From Scleromatobacter sp038243995 (GTDB taxonomy: Bacteria > Pseudomonadota > Gammaproteobacteria > Burkholderiales > Burkholderiaceae_C), in NCBI GenBank assembly GCA_038243995.1, contig JBBRTV010000018.1, positions 1 to 64,000 on the forward strand: a DNA stretch of 64,000 nt. Reading direction: 5' to 3'. The position numbers and the translations under genes were made by a program. Of this stretch, positions 34,741-42,587 are shown piece by piece. Each line of letters begins with the position of its first letter. The first letter of the stretch is position 1. The notes under the pieces were generated by a model. That model had not been told where the DNA came from and did not search any database. It saw only the letters and a program-made list of their open reading frames with translations.

Positions 34741-35372
34741 TTCGCGTGATTCTGTGCGACGACCATGCGCTGATACGCCGCGGTATCCGCGACACGTTGT
34801 CCGACGCACCCGACATCGAGGTCGTCGGCGAAGCCGGCGACTACCAGGAGCTGCGCACGCTGCTGCGAACGCAGGCGTGCGACGTCCTCGTGCTCGACAT
34901 CAACATGCCCGGCCGCAGCGGCCTCGACGTCCTCGCGGTGCTGAAGGACGAGGGTGCGACGATGAAGGTGCTCATCGTCAGCATGTACCCCGAAGACCAG
35001 TACGCCATCCGCGCGTTGCGCGCGGGCGCCTATGGCTACGTCAACAAGGGCGGCGACCCGCAGCAGCTGGTGCAGGCGGTGCGCACCGTCTCGCAGGGCC
35101 GCAAGTTCGTCACGCCCGACATCGCCCAGATGCTGGTGGAGAGCCTGACGACCCCGGAGGTCGCGCATGCCCACGAGAAGCTGTCTGACCGCGAGCTGCA
35201 GACGCTGGTCATGATCGCGTCGGGCAAGCGCCTGTCGGACATCGCGGGCGAGCTCACGCTGTCGCCGAAGACGGTCAGCGTCTACCGGGCGCGCGTGCTG
35301 GAGAAGCTGGGACTGGCGAACAACTCCGAATTGACGGTCTACGCGATCCGCAACGGGCTGGTGGGCGAGTAG
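34737..35372 (+). CDS. LuxR/NarL-family response regulator
   Basis: 211 residues. Receiver domain with ILCDDHALIRRGIRDTL, phosphoacceptor in VLVLDINMPGRSGLDVL and lysine in YGYVNKGGDPQQL; C-terminal LuxR helix-turn-helix with LSDRELQTLVMIASGKRLSD and LTLSPKTVSVYRARVLEKLG. It starts inside the stop of the kinase gene (ATGA) and is its partner. It probably switches genes in response to that kinase; the targets are not visible. The location between two che blocks suggests a motility-related role, as inference. Confidence 0.92.
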   Translation: MIRVILCDDHALIRRGIRDTLSDAPDIEVVGEAGDYQELRTLLRTQACDVLVLDINMPGRSGLDVLAVLKDEGATMKVLIVSMYPEDQYAIRALRAGAYGYVNKGGDPQQLVQAVRTVSQGRKFVTPDIAQMLVESLTTPEVAHAHEKLSDRELQTLVMIASGKRLSDIAGELTLSPKTVSVYRARVLEKLGLANNSELTVYAIRNGLVGE

Positions 35373-35387
35373 GCGCCAGAACGAGGA

Positions 35388-35407
35388 ATGCCCGCGGTCG
35401 CGGGCAT
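35388..35407. terminator. Bidirectional hairpin between response regulator and cheZ
   Basis: ATGCCCGCG-GT-CGCGGGCAT perfect stem, 16 bases after the plus-strand stop and 37 beyond the minus-strand cheZ stop. No long T-run. Confidence 0.45.
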
Positions 35408-35443
35408 GGTTGATTCGCGGCGGCGCGCGCCGCGCGGCCGGGT

Positions 35444-36076
35444 TCAGAACCCCAGGCTGGCCAGCAGGTCGTCCACTTCGGTCTGGTCGGCGACGACGTC
35501 GGTGCGGCCTTCCGGGTTGACCACCGGGCCGTTCAGCACGCTCGGGTCGACCTGTTCACGCACGCCGGCCGGCACCACCTGCACCAGCAGCTTGACGAGA
35601 CTGTCTTCCAGATCGTTGGCGAGCGTCACGACCTTGGCGACCACCTGGCCAGTCAGGTCGTGGAAATCCTGCGCCATCATGATGTCGGTCAGGTGATCGT
35701 CGATGCGCTTGGTCGAGGCCTCGACCTCGTTGACGAAGTTCATCACGGCGCCCGAGGCCACGGCCTTGACGGGGTCGGCGACGATCAGCTCGCCGATGGC
35801 GCGCGTGGCCTCGACGATCTGGCGGTGCTCGATCTTCGCCAGGTCGACCGTGTTCAGCACCTTGTTGGCGGCTTCGGCAGTCTTCGTGGCGATGTAGCTC
35901 AGGCGGCTGCGCGCGTCGGGCAGGCCTTCGGTGGCGGTCTGCAGCTTGGGCATCACGCCGAGCTGCTGCATCGTGTCGTGCAGCAGGCGGGTGATCGTGC
36001 CGAGCTGCTGGAACACTTCCGGCGAGACTGCGAGCGAATCGGCTGCCGTCAGGGCGCCTATGTCTTCCATCTTCAT
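35444..36076 (-). CDS. cheZ: CheY-P phosphatase CheZ
   Basis: 210 residues. CheZ removes phosphate from CheY-P. The active-site helix reads IMMAQDFHDLTGQVVAKVV with Asp140 and Gln144 as the catalytic pair; long helices flank it (residues 20-120 and 140-170) to form the four-helix dimer. The acidic C-terminal CheY-binding peptide QTEVDDLLASLGF is intact after a variable linker. It follows the second cheY gene by 17 bases on the same strand. ATG 36076 with GGGGAGA before it. Confidence 0.93.
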   Translation of the reverse strand: MKMEDIGALTAADSLAVSPEVFQQLGTITRLLHDTMQQLGVMPKLQTATEGLPDARSRLSYIATKTAEAANKVLNTVDLAKIEHRQIVEATRAIGELIVADPVKAVASGAVMNFVNEVEASTKRIDDHLTDIMMAQDFHDLTGQVVAKVVTLANDLEDSLVKLLVQVVPAGVREQVDPSVLNGPVVNPEGRTDVVADQTEVDDLLASLGF

Positions 36077-36093
36077 GAGAATCTCCCCGGGCG

Positions 36094-36492
36094 TCAGGCG
36101 GTAGCCGCCAGTTTTTGCATGATCTTCGCGACCTTCTCTTCCAAGGTGGCCTTGGTGAAGGGCTTGACGATGTAGCCGGCGGCGCCCGATTGGGCGGCCA
36201 GGACGATGTCTTCCTTGCGCGCTTCGGCCGTCACCATCAGCACCGGCAGGTGCTTGAGCGTGTCGTCGGCCTTGATCGCCTTGAGCAGGTCGAAACCGTT
36301 CATGTTGGGCATGTTGATGTCCGACACGACGAAGTCGAACTTCGTGGCCTTGAGCATGTTCAGCGCGACCTGGCCGTCTTCCGCCTCCTCGCAGTTGTTG
36401 CAGCCCATCTCCTTGAGCAGGCCGCGGACAATGCGGCGCATCGTGGAGAAGTCGTCGACGACAAGGAATTTCAGGTCGGTTGGATTGCTCAT
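36094..36492 (-). CDS. cheY: Chemotaxis response regulator CheY (second copy)
   Basis: 132 residues. Closely follows the enterobacterial CheY pattern: FLVVDDFSTMRRIVRGLLKE with D13/D14, phosphoacceptor D58 in VVSDINMPNMNGFDLL, Thr88 in LMVTAEARKED and Lys110 in GYIVKPFTK. This is the copy most like the motor-binding CheY. It is cotranscribed with cheZ (17-base gap) and has a good sigma-28-like promoter inside the end of motB at 36523-36550. Confidence 0.94.
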   Translation of the reverse strand: MSNPTDLKFLVVDDFSTMRRIVRGLLKEMGCNNCEEAEDGQVALNMLKATKFDFVVSDINMPNMNGFDLLKAIKADDTLKHLPVLMVTAEARKEDIVLAAQSGAAGYIVKPFTKATLEEKVAKIMQKLAATA

Positions 36493-36522
36493 GGTGGTCC
36501 TCGAGAAGCAGTTTCTTGAACG

Positions 36523-36550
36523 TTATCGGTCAGTGGGCGCCCGCACTTGA
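36523..36550 (-). promoter_or_regulatory. Likely sigma-28 promoter of cheY-cheZ
   Basis: Minus strand: TCAA-N16-ACCGATAA, matching the -10 consensus at 7 of 8 positions and sharing the layout of the fliC and fliS sites. It overlaps the 3' end of motB and lies 31 bases before the cheY ATG. Confidence 0.65.
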
Positions 36551-37504
36551 GGCGGCGGGAGCGGGCGGGGTGGAATTTGTCGCGTTCGATGCGGAAGAAT
36601 CTGCGCTTCCGGCGGCGGCGGCGACGACATCCGGGCTCGTCCGGAACATCCGGTCTTCCGCGTCGCGGTTCATCACGATGATGCTGATGCGGCGGTTCGA
36701 GGGACCGAGCGGATCCGCTTCGTCGAACGGCTGGCTCGAGGCGAGCCCCTGCACGCGTAGCACGCGCTCGTCCGCGAGGCCGCCCGCCAGCAGCTCGCGC
36801 CGCGACGCGTTCGCGCGGTCGGACGACAGCTCCCAGTTGCTGTAGCCGCGGTCGCCGCCCTGGAAGGGCTGCGCATCGGTGTGGCCTTCGAGGGTCAGGT
36901 GGTTCGGCACTTCGGAAAGCACCGAGCCGATCTCGCGCAACAGATCGCGCATGTAGGGCTTGATCACGGCGGAGCCGGAGTCGAACATCGGCCGGTTCTG
37001 GTCGTCGACGATCTGGATGCGCAGGCCGTCCTTCGTCATGTCGAGGCGGATCTGCGAGCTGATGTCCTTGAACTTCTCGCTGCTGGCCAGCTTCTGCTGG
37101 ATCTCCTGCTTGAGGTCTTCCAGGCGCGCGACCTCCGCGCGCACCTGTTCGGCCTTGAGCTTGTGCAGGTTGATCGTGTTGCGCTGCGACTCGATGTCGC
37201 CCTTCTTGACCTGGCCGACGGTGGAGGTCAGGCTTTCGCCGCCGCCCTTGAGCACCGAATTCGAGTCGCCCGAGCCGGAACCGCCGGCCATCGCGATCTT
37301 CAGCGGCGACTGGAAGTAGTCGGCGATTCCTTTCTTGTCGCCATCGGTGGTCGAGCCCAGCAGCCACATGAGCAGGAAGAACGCCATCATCGCCGTCACG
37401 AAGTCGGCATAGGCGATCTTCCACGCGCCGCCATGGACGGCATGGCCGGCCTTCTTGACGCGCTTGATGATGATGGGCTGGAGCTTCTTCGAATCGCCGG
37501 CCAT
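36530..37504 (-). CDS. motB: Flagellar motor stator protein MotB
   Basis: 324 residues. Single membrane helix YADFVTAMMAFFLLMWLLGS with the proton-carrying Asp34, preceded by a basic cytoplasmic tail (KRVKKAGHAVHGGAWKIA). After a coiled linker the OmpA-like peptidoglycan-binding domain shows FDSGSAVIKPYMRDLLREIG, LTLEGHTDAQPFQGG, NWELSSDRANASRRELLAGG and PSNRRISIIVM. An unstructured Ala/Ser tail closes it. It follows motA by 4 bases. MotAB is the proton-driven stator that turns the flagellum. Confidence 0.95.
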   Translation of the reverse strand: MAGDSKKLQPIIIKRVKKAGHAVHGGAWKIAYADFVTAMMAFFLLMWLLGSTTDGDKKGIADYFQSPLKIAMAGGSGSGDSNSVLKGGGESLTSTVGQVKKGDIESQRNTINLHKLKAEQVRAEVARLEDLKQEIQQKLASSEKFKDISSQIRLDMTKDGLRIQIVDDQNRPMFDSGSAVIKPYMRDLLREIGSVLSEVPNHLTLEGHTDAQPFQGGDRGYSNWELSSDRANASRRELLAGGLADERVLRVQGLASSQPFDEADPLGPSNRRISIIVMNRDAEDRMFRTSPDVVAAAAGSADSSASNATNSTPPAPAASSAGAH

Positions 37505-37508
37505 GGTG

Positions 37509-38369
37509 CTACTTCTTGCCCTTCACGTGGCTTTCGAGCTCGGTGAAGCTCGGGCGGTCGGGCGAATACAGCACCTTGCGGCCGAACTCGATCGCCACCT
37601 GCGGGGCGTAGCCCTGCATCGAGGCGAGCAGCGTCGTCTTGATGCACTGGAGTTCCTTGCCGGCGTCCTCGACCTTCTGCTCGAGCAGGCCGCCGAGCGG
37701 CTCGACGAAACCGTAGGCCAGCAAGATGCCGAGGAAGGTGCCGACGAGCGCCGAGCCTATCATTCCGCCGAGCACGGCCGGCGGCTGTCCGACGGAGCCC
37801 ATCGTGTTCACGACGCCCAGCACCGCCGCGACGATGCCGAAGGCCGGCAGGCCGCCCGCGAGACGGGCGATGGCGGCGACGGCCGCGTGTTCCTCGTTGT
37901 GGTGCGTCTCGATTTCCGAGTCCATCAGCGACTCGATCTCGTGGGCGTTCAGGTTGCCCGAAACCATCATGCGCAGGTAGTCGGTGACGAACTCGACGAC
38001 ATGGTGGTCATTCCCGACGATCGCGTATTTCTGGAACAGGGCGGAGGTCTGCGGTTCCTCGACGTCCTTTTCGATGGACATCAGGCCTTCCTTGCGCGCT
38101 TTCTGCAGGATGTCGTAGAGCAGCGCGAGCAGCTCCATGTAGCGCGCCTTGTTGAACTTGCTGCCCTTGAAGCACTGCCCGATGCCCTTGAGCGAGCTCT
38201 TGACGACCTTCATCTGGTTGTTCGCCAGGAAGGCGCCGGCAGCCGCCCCGAAGATGGTGATCATCTCGAAGGGCAGGGCGTGCAGGATGACGTGGATGTT
38301 GCCTCCGTGCGCGATGTACACGCCGAAGATGCAGACCAGTGCGAGAACCCAGCCGACGATCACGAACAT
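37509..38369 (-). CDS. motA: Flagellar motor stator protein MotA
   Basis: 286 residues, four membrane segments: about 1-22 (VIVGWVLALVCIFGVYIAHG), 32-50, 170-190 (LPAFGIVAAVLGVVNTMGS) and 200-225 (GSALVGTFLGILLAYGFVEP). The large cytoplasmic loop has MotA marks such as FNKARYMELLALLYDILQKA and ESLMDSEIETHHNEEHAAV. The C-terminal part PSFTELESHVKGKK is standard. The ATG 38369 has GGAAG upstream. It is 25 bases beyond a methyltransferase gene on the same strand, an unusual insertion between flhDC and motAB. Confidence 0.95.
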   Translation of the reverse strand: MFVIVGWVLALVCIFGVYIAHGGNIHVILHALPFEMITIFGAAAGAFLANNQMKVVKSSLKGIGQCFKGSKFNKARYMELLALLYDILQKARKEGLMSIEKDVEEPQTSALFQKYAIVGNDHHVVEFVTDYLRMMVSGNLNAHEIESLMDSEIETHHNEEHAAVAAIARLAGGLPAFGIVAAVLGVVNTMGSVGQPPAVLGGMIGSALVGTFLGILLAYGFVEPLGGLLEQKVEDAGKELQCIKTTLLASMQGYAPQVAIEFGRKVLYSPDRPSFTELESHVKGKK

Positions 38370-38394
38370 TTTGAGGTCGCTTCCGAGGTCATGT

Positions 38395-39315
38395 TTATTG
38401 CCGCTCCGTGCTTTCGGGAGCTATGCGGCTATATCGACCCGAGTTGTCTGCGCCTTGAGCACGGGCTAGCAGCGAATTGGCCGTGGAACGCCCGCCGTCT
38501 CGGCTTTGATCCGGCTTTCCGGTGCGGAGATCTCGCTGCGTGCCGCAGCCGATGCGGTAGATCCAGACGGGACGATCGTGCGCGAGGCGCATCACGGCAT
38601 GCGCCGCCCGGCCCGTCGCCTCGAATTCGAGGCTCACCACCCAGGTGCCCGGCCGCATTTCGGCGTCGGCCTTGGCGAGCGCGCGTGCCATGCTTTCCGG
38701 ACGCTGGAACAGGTAGACCAGGTCGTGCGCAGACCAGGAGGCGCGCCACATGTCCCCGCGCGAGACGCTGGCCCAGGGGCAGCGCATCCGGGTCGCCAGC
38801 GTCAGCGGCCAGCTCCATTCGACGCCCGCGATGCGCGCGTCGGGCCAGGCCGCCCGCAGCGCGCGCAGTCCGTGACCGAGCCCGCAGCCGGCATCGAGGA
38901 CGCTGGCCCGCGGCGGCAGGTCGAAGTGCGCCGACAGGCCGGCGAGCGCGCCGCTCGGCGTCGGGAACACGGGCGCGTCGCGCCAGGCGGTGACGGGGTA
39001 GGCGAGCGCCAGGACGGCCAGCGGGAGCAGCCAGGCCCATGCCGGCAGCACGGTTGCGAGTCCGCTGAATAGCAGCGACAACGGAAAACCGCCGGCGACG
39101 ATCGCGCGACGCCAGAACGTCGTCGCGACAAGCGCGGGCGCCGCGCCGACGAGCAGGCCCACGACCACCGCCGCCAGCCCCGACGCGAGCCCGGTTCTCG
39201 ACAGCGCGATCATCGCCATCCAGCCCGCCGCCCAGGCCAGCAGCGCGGGCAGCGGCCAGCGAAGCTGCGGCAGGCGCAGCGCAGGCGGACGGCGCAGGGC
39301 GGGAGAGGTTGCCAT
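38395..39315 (-). CDS. Membrane-anchored class I SAM-dependent methyltransferase
   Basis: 306 residues from ATG 39315. Four hydrophobic segments in the first 130 residues (LPALLAWAAGWMAMIALS, ASGLAAVVVGLLVGAAPALV, VAGGFPLSLLFSGLATVL, AWAWLLPLAVLALAYPVTAW) anchor it. The cytoplasmic methyltransferase core follows: SVLDAGCGLGHGLRALRAA (motif I), RIAGVEWSWPLTLATRM, then VSLEFEATGRAAHAV. The last 35 residues are not family-like. It lies between the flhC terminator and motA, so it probably shares the motAB transcript; a role in motility is unproven. Confidence 0.75.
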   Translation of the reverse strand: MATSPALRRPPALRLPQLRWPLPALLAWAAGWMAMIALSRTGLASGLAAVVVGLLVGAAPALVATTFWRRAIVAGGFPLSLLFSGLATVLPAWAWLLPLAVLALAYPVTAWRDAPVFPTPSGALAGLSAHFDLPPRASVLDAGCGLGHGLRALRAAWPDARIAGVEWSWPLTLATRMRCPWASVSRGDMWRASWSAHDLVYLFQRPESMARALAKADAEMRPGTWVVSLEFEATGRAAHAVMRLAHDRPVWIYRIGCGTQRDLRTGKPDQSRDGGRSTANSLLARAQGADNSGRYSRIAPESTERQ

Positions 39316-39714
39316 GGCTCGAGTGTCCGGGCTCGTGTCGGTTCCCGCCGCGCGGAAAAGACGGCCAAAGGCGGTCGATCTCGGCGTGTGGATGCAACAA
39401 GCCGCTGTTTGCGGTTCGAACTTGCTTGCGCAATCGCAGCCGGACAAAGAAAAAAGCGATCCGTTTGACCGGATCGCCTTGGAAAGCACAGGGGTTGTGC
39501 CAGGAGGAGACAAGCAAGAAATACACGTCGATAGACCTGTTATCGACACCGGCGTTCCGCGCTGAAGGCGAAATTCCGGGAAAACCTGTAGCAAAGCGCG
39601 AAATATTTCACGGCAACCGGAGTCGGGGCGCATGAGCGCTGCGGCCGGATTGGCCCCGCGCCGCGCGCGAGCCGGGCCCGATCCGTGAACTGTCGTGTCG
39701 ACGACCCGCCCGAA
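39316..39714. other. Gap between flhC and the methyltransferase gene
   Basis: About 400 bases without a gene. It holds the flhC terminator (39446-39477) and presumably a promoter for the methyltransferase-motA-motB unit at 39316-39445; no consensus sigma-28 or sigma-70 element was recognised there. Confidence 0.6.
39446..39477 (-). terminator. Rho-independent terminator after flhDC
   Basis: Minus strand: GCGATCCG-GTCAAA-CGGATCGC followed by TTTTTTCTTT. It lies about 240 bases past the flhC stop and separates flhDC from the motAB unit. Confidence 0.88.
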
Positions 39715-40254
39715 TCAATGCGACAGGGACAGTGCGCCCGCCGCCTTGCCCTTGCCGGCGCGTGCCGGCGGATTGCACAGGCCGCAAACGAAATGCCTGG
39801 CCATTTCGTGCGGATGAGTGACGTAGTGCCCACCGCACTTCGTGCACTTGGTCATTGTCAACATGCCGTTGTCGACGAACTTCACCAGGCGCCAGGCGCG
39901 CGTCACCGACAGCAGGGGCTCCAGACCTTGCGCCTCGGTCTGTTCCAGGTAGAGCTGGTAGGCCTTGATCACCGTGTCGATCTCTTCCATCGCCGCGGCC
40001 TTGTTCAGGTACTCGTGGATGTTGAGGAAGAGGCTGGCATGGATGTTCGGCTGCCAGGTCATGAACCAGTCGGTCGAGAACGGGAGCTGGCCCTTGGAGG
40101 GGCTGCGGCCCGAGACTTCCTTGTACAGGCGCAGCAGGCGTTCGTACGAGAGGTCGGTCTCCGACTCGAGCACCTGCAGGCGCGCCCCGAGCTTGATCAA
40201 CGTGACCGCACGTTCGATCTGACGGGCTTCGGTAAGAATGCTCTTGACGCGCAT
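39715..40254 (-). CDS. flhC: Flagellar master regulator subunit FlhC
   Basis: 179 residues. FlhC binds with FlhD as a heterohexamer and activates class II flagellar promoters with sigma-70. The helical core is clear (QIERAVTLIKLGARLQVLES, LSYERLLRLYKEVSGRSPSK) and the zinc site is CTKCGGHYVTHPHEMARHFV-CGLC with four Cys (two CxxC pairs). A Lys/Ala tail follows. It lies 68 bases below flhD in one operon. ATG 40254 is the family start (MRVKSILTEARQIERA). Confidence 0.95.
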   Translation of the reverse strand: MRVKSILTEARQIERAVTLIKLGARLQVLESETDLSYERLLRLYKEVSGRSPSKGQLPFSTDWFMTWQPNIHASLFLNIHEYLNKAAAMEEIDTVIKAYQLYLEQTEAQGLEPLLSVTRAWRLVKFVDNGMLTMTKCTKCGGHYVTHPHEMARHFVCGLCNPPARAGKGKAAGALSLSH

Positions 40255-40322
40255 GGGGGGCTCTCCTGCCTGATTTGTTGGTGGAACGGTAACGCCGGAA
40301 AAGTTCTGGGAAGACGCGTTGT

Positions 40323-40646
40323 TTACGCGGCTTCCTGATGGCGGCCTGCCATCAGAATCGAGGCGTGCAGGCGGGAAACGGTTTCGTTAGCGGCCGTCTT
40401 GCCGTGGCTGGTGATCAGGCTCCAGACGAGGTCGTCGTCCATGCGGAAGCGGCACAGCAGCGTGTTGCCCGCGGAGATCTTCATCATCTGCGCCGGAGTG
40501 AGCGCGGTGATCATGTTGGCGGTTTCTTCCGAGATGCCCAGGCGGAACAGGGCCTGGTCGCGGTCCGAACGGATCAGGCTCTGGGCCAGCATCATGTAGG
40601 ACAGGTTGGCTTCGCGGATCTCGGCGAGGATCTGGGTGGTTTCCAT
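40323..40646 (-). CDS. flhD: Flagellar master regulator subunit FlhD
   Basis: 107 residues from ATG 40646, chosen for AAGGAAA 6-9 bases before it and because it gives the family start METTQILAEIREANLSYMML. FlhD marks are ANLSYMMLAQSLIRSDRDQA, RLGISEETANMITALTPAQM, KISAGNTLLCRFRMDD and a C-terminal helix. An upstream in-frame ATG at 40691 has no family support. FlhD and FlhC together start the flagellar cascade that should include the sigma-28-controlled genes in this window. Confidence 0.94.
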   Translation of the reverse strand: METTQILAEIREANLSYMMLAQSLIRSDRDQALFRLGISEETANMITALTPAQMMKISAGNTLLCRFRMDDDLVWSLITSHGKTAANETVSRLHASILMAGRHQEAA

Positions 40647-40914
40647 GATGCTTTTCCTTGAGCGTTCGGTGGGGGGAAGAAACGGTGTCAACGTGAGATG
40701 GACTTTAAAGCGGGGAACTGGGAGGCAACATCAGCCCACTTCCTCAGCTTGAGTCGGGGCAGCGCCACGCGTGCTGTCAGGCAAACACCTACACAGGCCG
40801 TCTCCTTTCCGGCCCCGCCGGGGCGTCGCGACCGCGGGCACGCCGCTTGCCCAATGACGCGTTCATCCCCGGGACAGCCCCGGAAACCGAATCTGCACTC
40901 CAGGAGAAGAACGA

Positions 40915-41247
40915 ATGAACAAGTCCCTCGCCACCATCCTCGCCACTGCCACCGTGGCGCTGTTCACCCTGGGCGCCCAGGCCGCCGACATGGCGGCTTC
41001 CGCCCCGGTGCTCGACAAGGCCGAGGCCAAGGATCTGAAGAACCACGCCGACGCCGATTACAAGGCGCGCCAGAAGATCTCCGACGCCAAGCTCATCGAG
41101 AACAAGGCCGCCTGCGAGTCGGCTGCGGACGGCTCCGTCGCGCGCGCCTGCAAGGGGAGCGTGAAGGCCCAGTCCAAGAAGGAAAAGGCCGATGCGAAGG
41201 TGCTCCATGAAGTCCAGAAGGACGACATCAAGGCCAACAGCAAGTAA
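40915..41247 (+). CDS. Small secreted Lys/Ala-rich protein, unknown function
   Basis: 110 residues with a strong ribosome binding site (AGGAGAA) before ATG 40915. Signal peptide of about 23 residues (LATILATATVALFTLGAQAA). The mature part is rich in Lys, Ala, Asp and Glu and predicted helical, with one pair of Cys (CESAADGSVARACKG) likely to form a disulfide. It is followed by a rho-independent terminator, so it is a one-gene unit. The family is not recognised; similar small periplasmic proteins are common in Burkholderiales. Confidence 0.8.
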   Translation: MNKSLATILATATVALFTLGAQAADMAASAPVLDKAEAKDLKNHADADYKARQKISDAKLIENKAACESAADGSVARACKGSVKAQSKKEKADAKVLHEVQKDDIKANSK

Positions 41248-41298
41248 AGACCTGCCGGGGCCGCAGCGCCCCGCGCACGGCTCCATCGAGCCCGACAG

Positions 41299-41333
41299 GC
41301 CCCGGCGCGAGTGCATCGCCCCGGGGCTTTTTT
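41299..41333 (+). terminator. Rho-independent terminator of the small secreted protein gene
   Basis: GCCCCGG (41299-41305) pairs with CCGGGGC (41321-41327), followed by TTTTTT (41328-41333). Confidence 0.8.
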
Positions 41334-41470
41334 CACGTCCGCGCGCAATACGGTCGCCGTTCGCCGTCAAGCCGGCGCGCGGCCTGCCGTTGTCAAGGGA
41401 AGGGCCGCACAAGCGCTGCCCCGTCCTCGCGCTCCCGTCGCGACACCTGTTCGAACCCTGGAAGGCCCGC

Positions 41471-41632
41471 ATGACCCCGCTCAAGACAATCGTCGTCGCC
41501 CTGTTGCTCTCCACCGTCGCGGCCGGCGCCTTCGCGCAGAACGCCCGCTCCGGCAGCCAGCCCTCGGCCTCGCGCCATCACGGCCATCACCACCATCACC
41601 ACAAGCATTCGGCTCACCACGTCAGGCGCTGA
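41471..41632 (+). CDS. Small exported histidine-rich protein
   Basis: 53 residues, too short for a confident family match. Signal peptide MTPLKTIVVALLLSTVAAGA-FA-Q at the N-terminus, then a short mature peptide with 11 His in the last 19 residues (HHGHHHHHHKHSAHHVRR). Such sequences bind Ni, Zn or Cu and could buffer metal in the periplasm or outside. No good ribosome binding site was seen (GGAAGGCCCGC, 4-10 bases away, is plausible). It may be a real exported metal-binding peptide or a degenerate repeat; the clean signal peptide favours the former. Confidence 0.55.
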   Translation: MTPLKTIVVALLLSTVAAGAFAQNARSGSQPSASRHHGHHHHHHKHSAHHVRR

Positions 41633-41666
41633 GTCGGGGACGACGCGCTCGGCCGGCCCGCCGCGT

Positions 41667-42365
41667 TCAGCGTGCGGATGCGACCTGCGCGGCGAACGCG
41701 GGCGGCGCCTTGTTCAACGACACGTCGTCATAGTCGCCCGTGGTGTCGAGGAACTGGAACGTCGCGCCTGCGCGCCTCTGGATCATGAATTGGCTGTGGG
41801 GCAGGGCCACGATCGGCAAGTCCATGGCGTCCGCGAAATAGATGGAGAACGGACAGACCAGGGTCGGCTCGTAGCGGATGTCGTGCTGCCACGGGTTGTT
41901 GATGAAGTCGTCGCCGCCGATGATCCCGCCTTCACGCATCTTGGGCAGCAGGCGGATCAGGTCGATCGTGATGCCGCGCAGGGTGTGGTCGCCATCGACA
42001 TAGGCGAAATCCAGCGACCCGTCGGGGATCTCGTCGATGACCTCGCGCGTGCGACCGCGGAGAACGGCGATGCGCGGCGCGGCGAAGGCCGTCTTCGCCA
42101 TCGCTTCGGCGAAGACATCGTCGAACAGCGAGGTCTCGACGTTGAAGGGCTTGTTCCAGTCCGGCAGGCGCGCCCAGGGGTCGATCATGAAATATCGTTC
42201 CACCGCCGGGCAGGCGGACAGGATGTCACGGGCGTAGTCGCCGCGCCAGACACCGATTTCGACCATGCGGCGGACGTCGGCCTGGCGGATCACGCGTGTC
42301 CACAGGTCGATGCGCGAGACGGTTCCCGACAGGGTGCGCAGGAACCGGGGATCTTCGATATGCAT
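41667..42365 (-). CDS. Class I SAM-dependent methyltransferase (Methyltransf_24-like)
   Basis: 232 residues from ATG 42365. Motif I region MVEIGVWRGDYARDILSACP, the FMIDPW segment and LDFAYVDGDHTLRGITIDLI-x-LLP with acidic catalytic-site Asp residues are typical of small Methyltransf_24-type enzymes found in glycan and antibiotic clusters. The last part GGDDFINNPWQHDIRYEPTL is also of that type. It is transcribed toward the His-rich peptide gene and away from the glf-led glycan genes. Methylation of a sugar or lipid is a plausible role, by neighbourhood. Confidence 0.75.
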   Translation of the reverse strand: MHIEDPRFLRTLSGTVSRIDLWTRVIRQADVRRMVEIGVWRGDYARDILSACPAVERYFMIDPWARLPDWNKPFNVETSLFDDVFAEAMAKTAFAAPRIAVLRGRTREVIDEIPDGSLDFAYVDGDHTLRGITIDLIRLLPKMREGGIIGGDDFINNPWQHDIRYEPTLVCPFSIYFADAMDLPIVALPHSQFMIQRRAGATFQFLDTTGDYDDVSLNKAPPAFAAQVASAR

Positions 42366-42587
42366 GGGGGTCTTTCGCAAAGGCGTCTCCCGGGAGTGTC
42401 CCGGCGGCCCGGCCCTTCCAGCGTGCGGAAAAAGGCGGCGAAAACGGCCTGATCCGATTGATCCGCACGCTGGGGCGGGACGCCGGACGGCGCGACGAAA
42501 CTGACCGGGATTCGCCCCGCGTTTCAAGGGAAGCCCGGACGAACGGCCTGGCTAGACTCGCCCGCCCCCTTCCGGAGCGCAAAAAAC

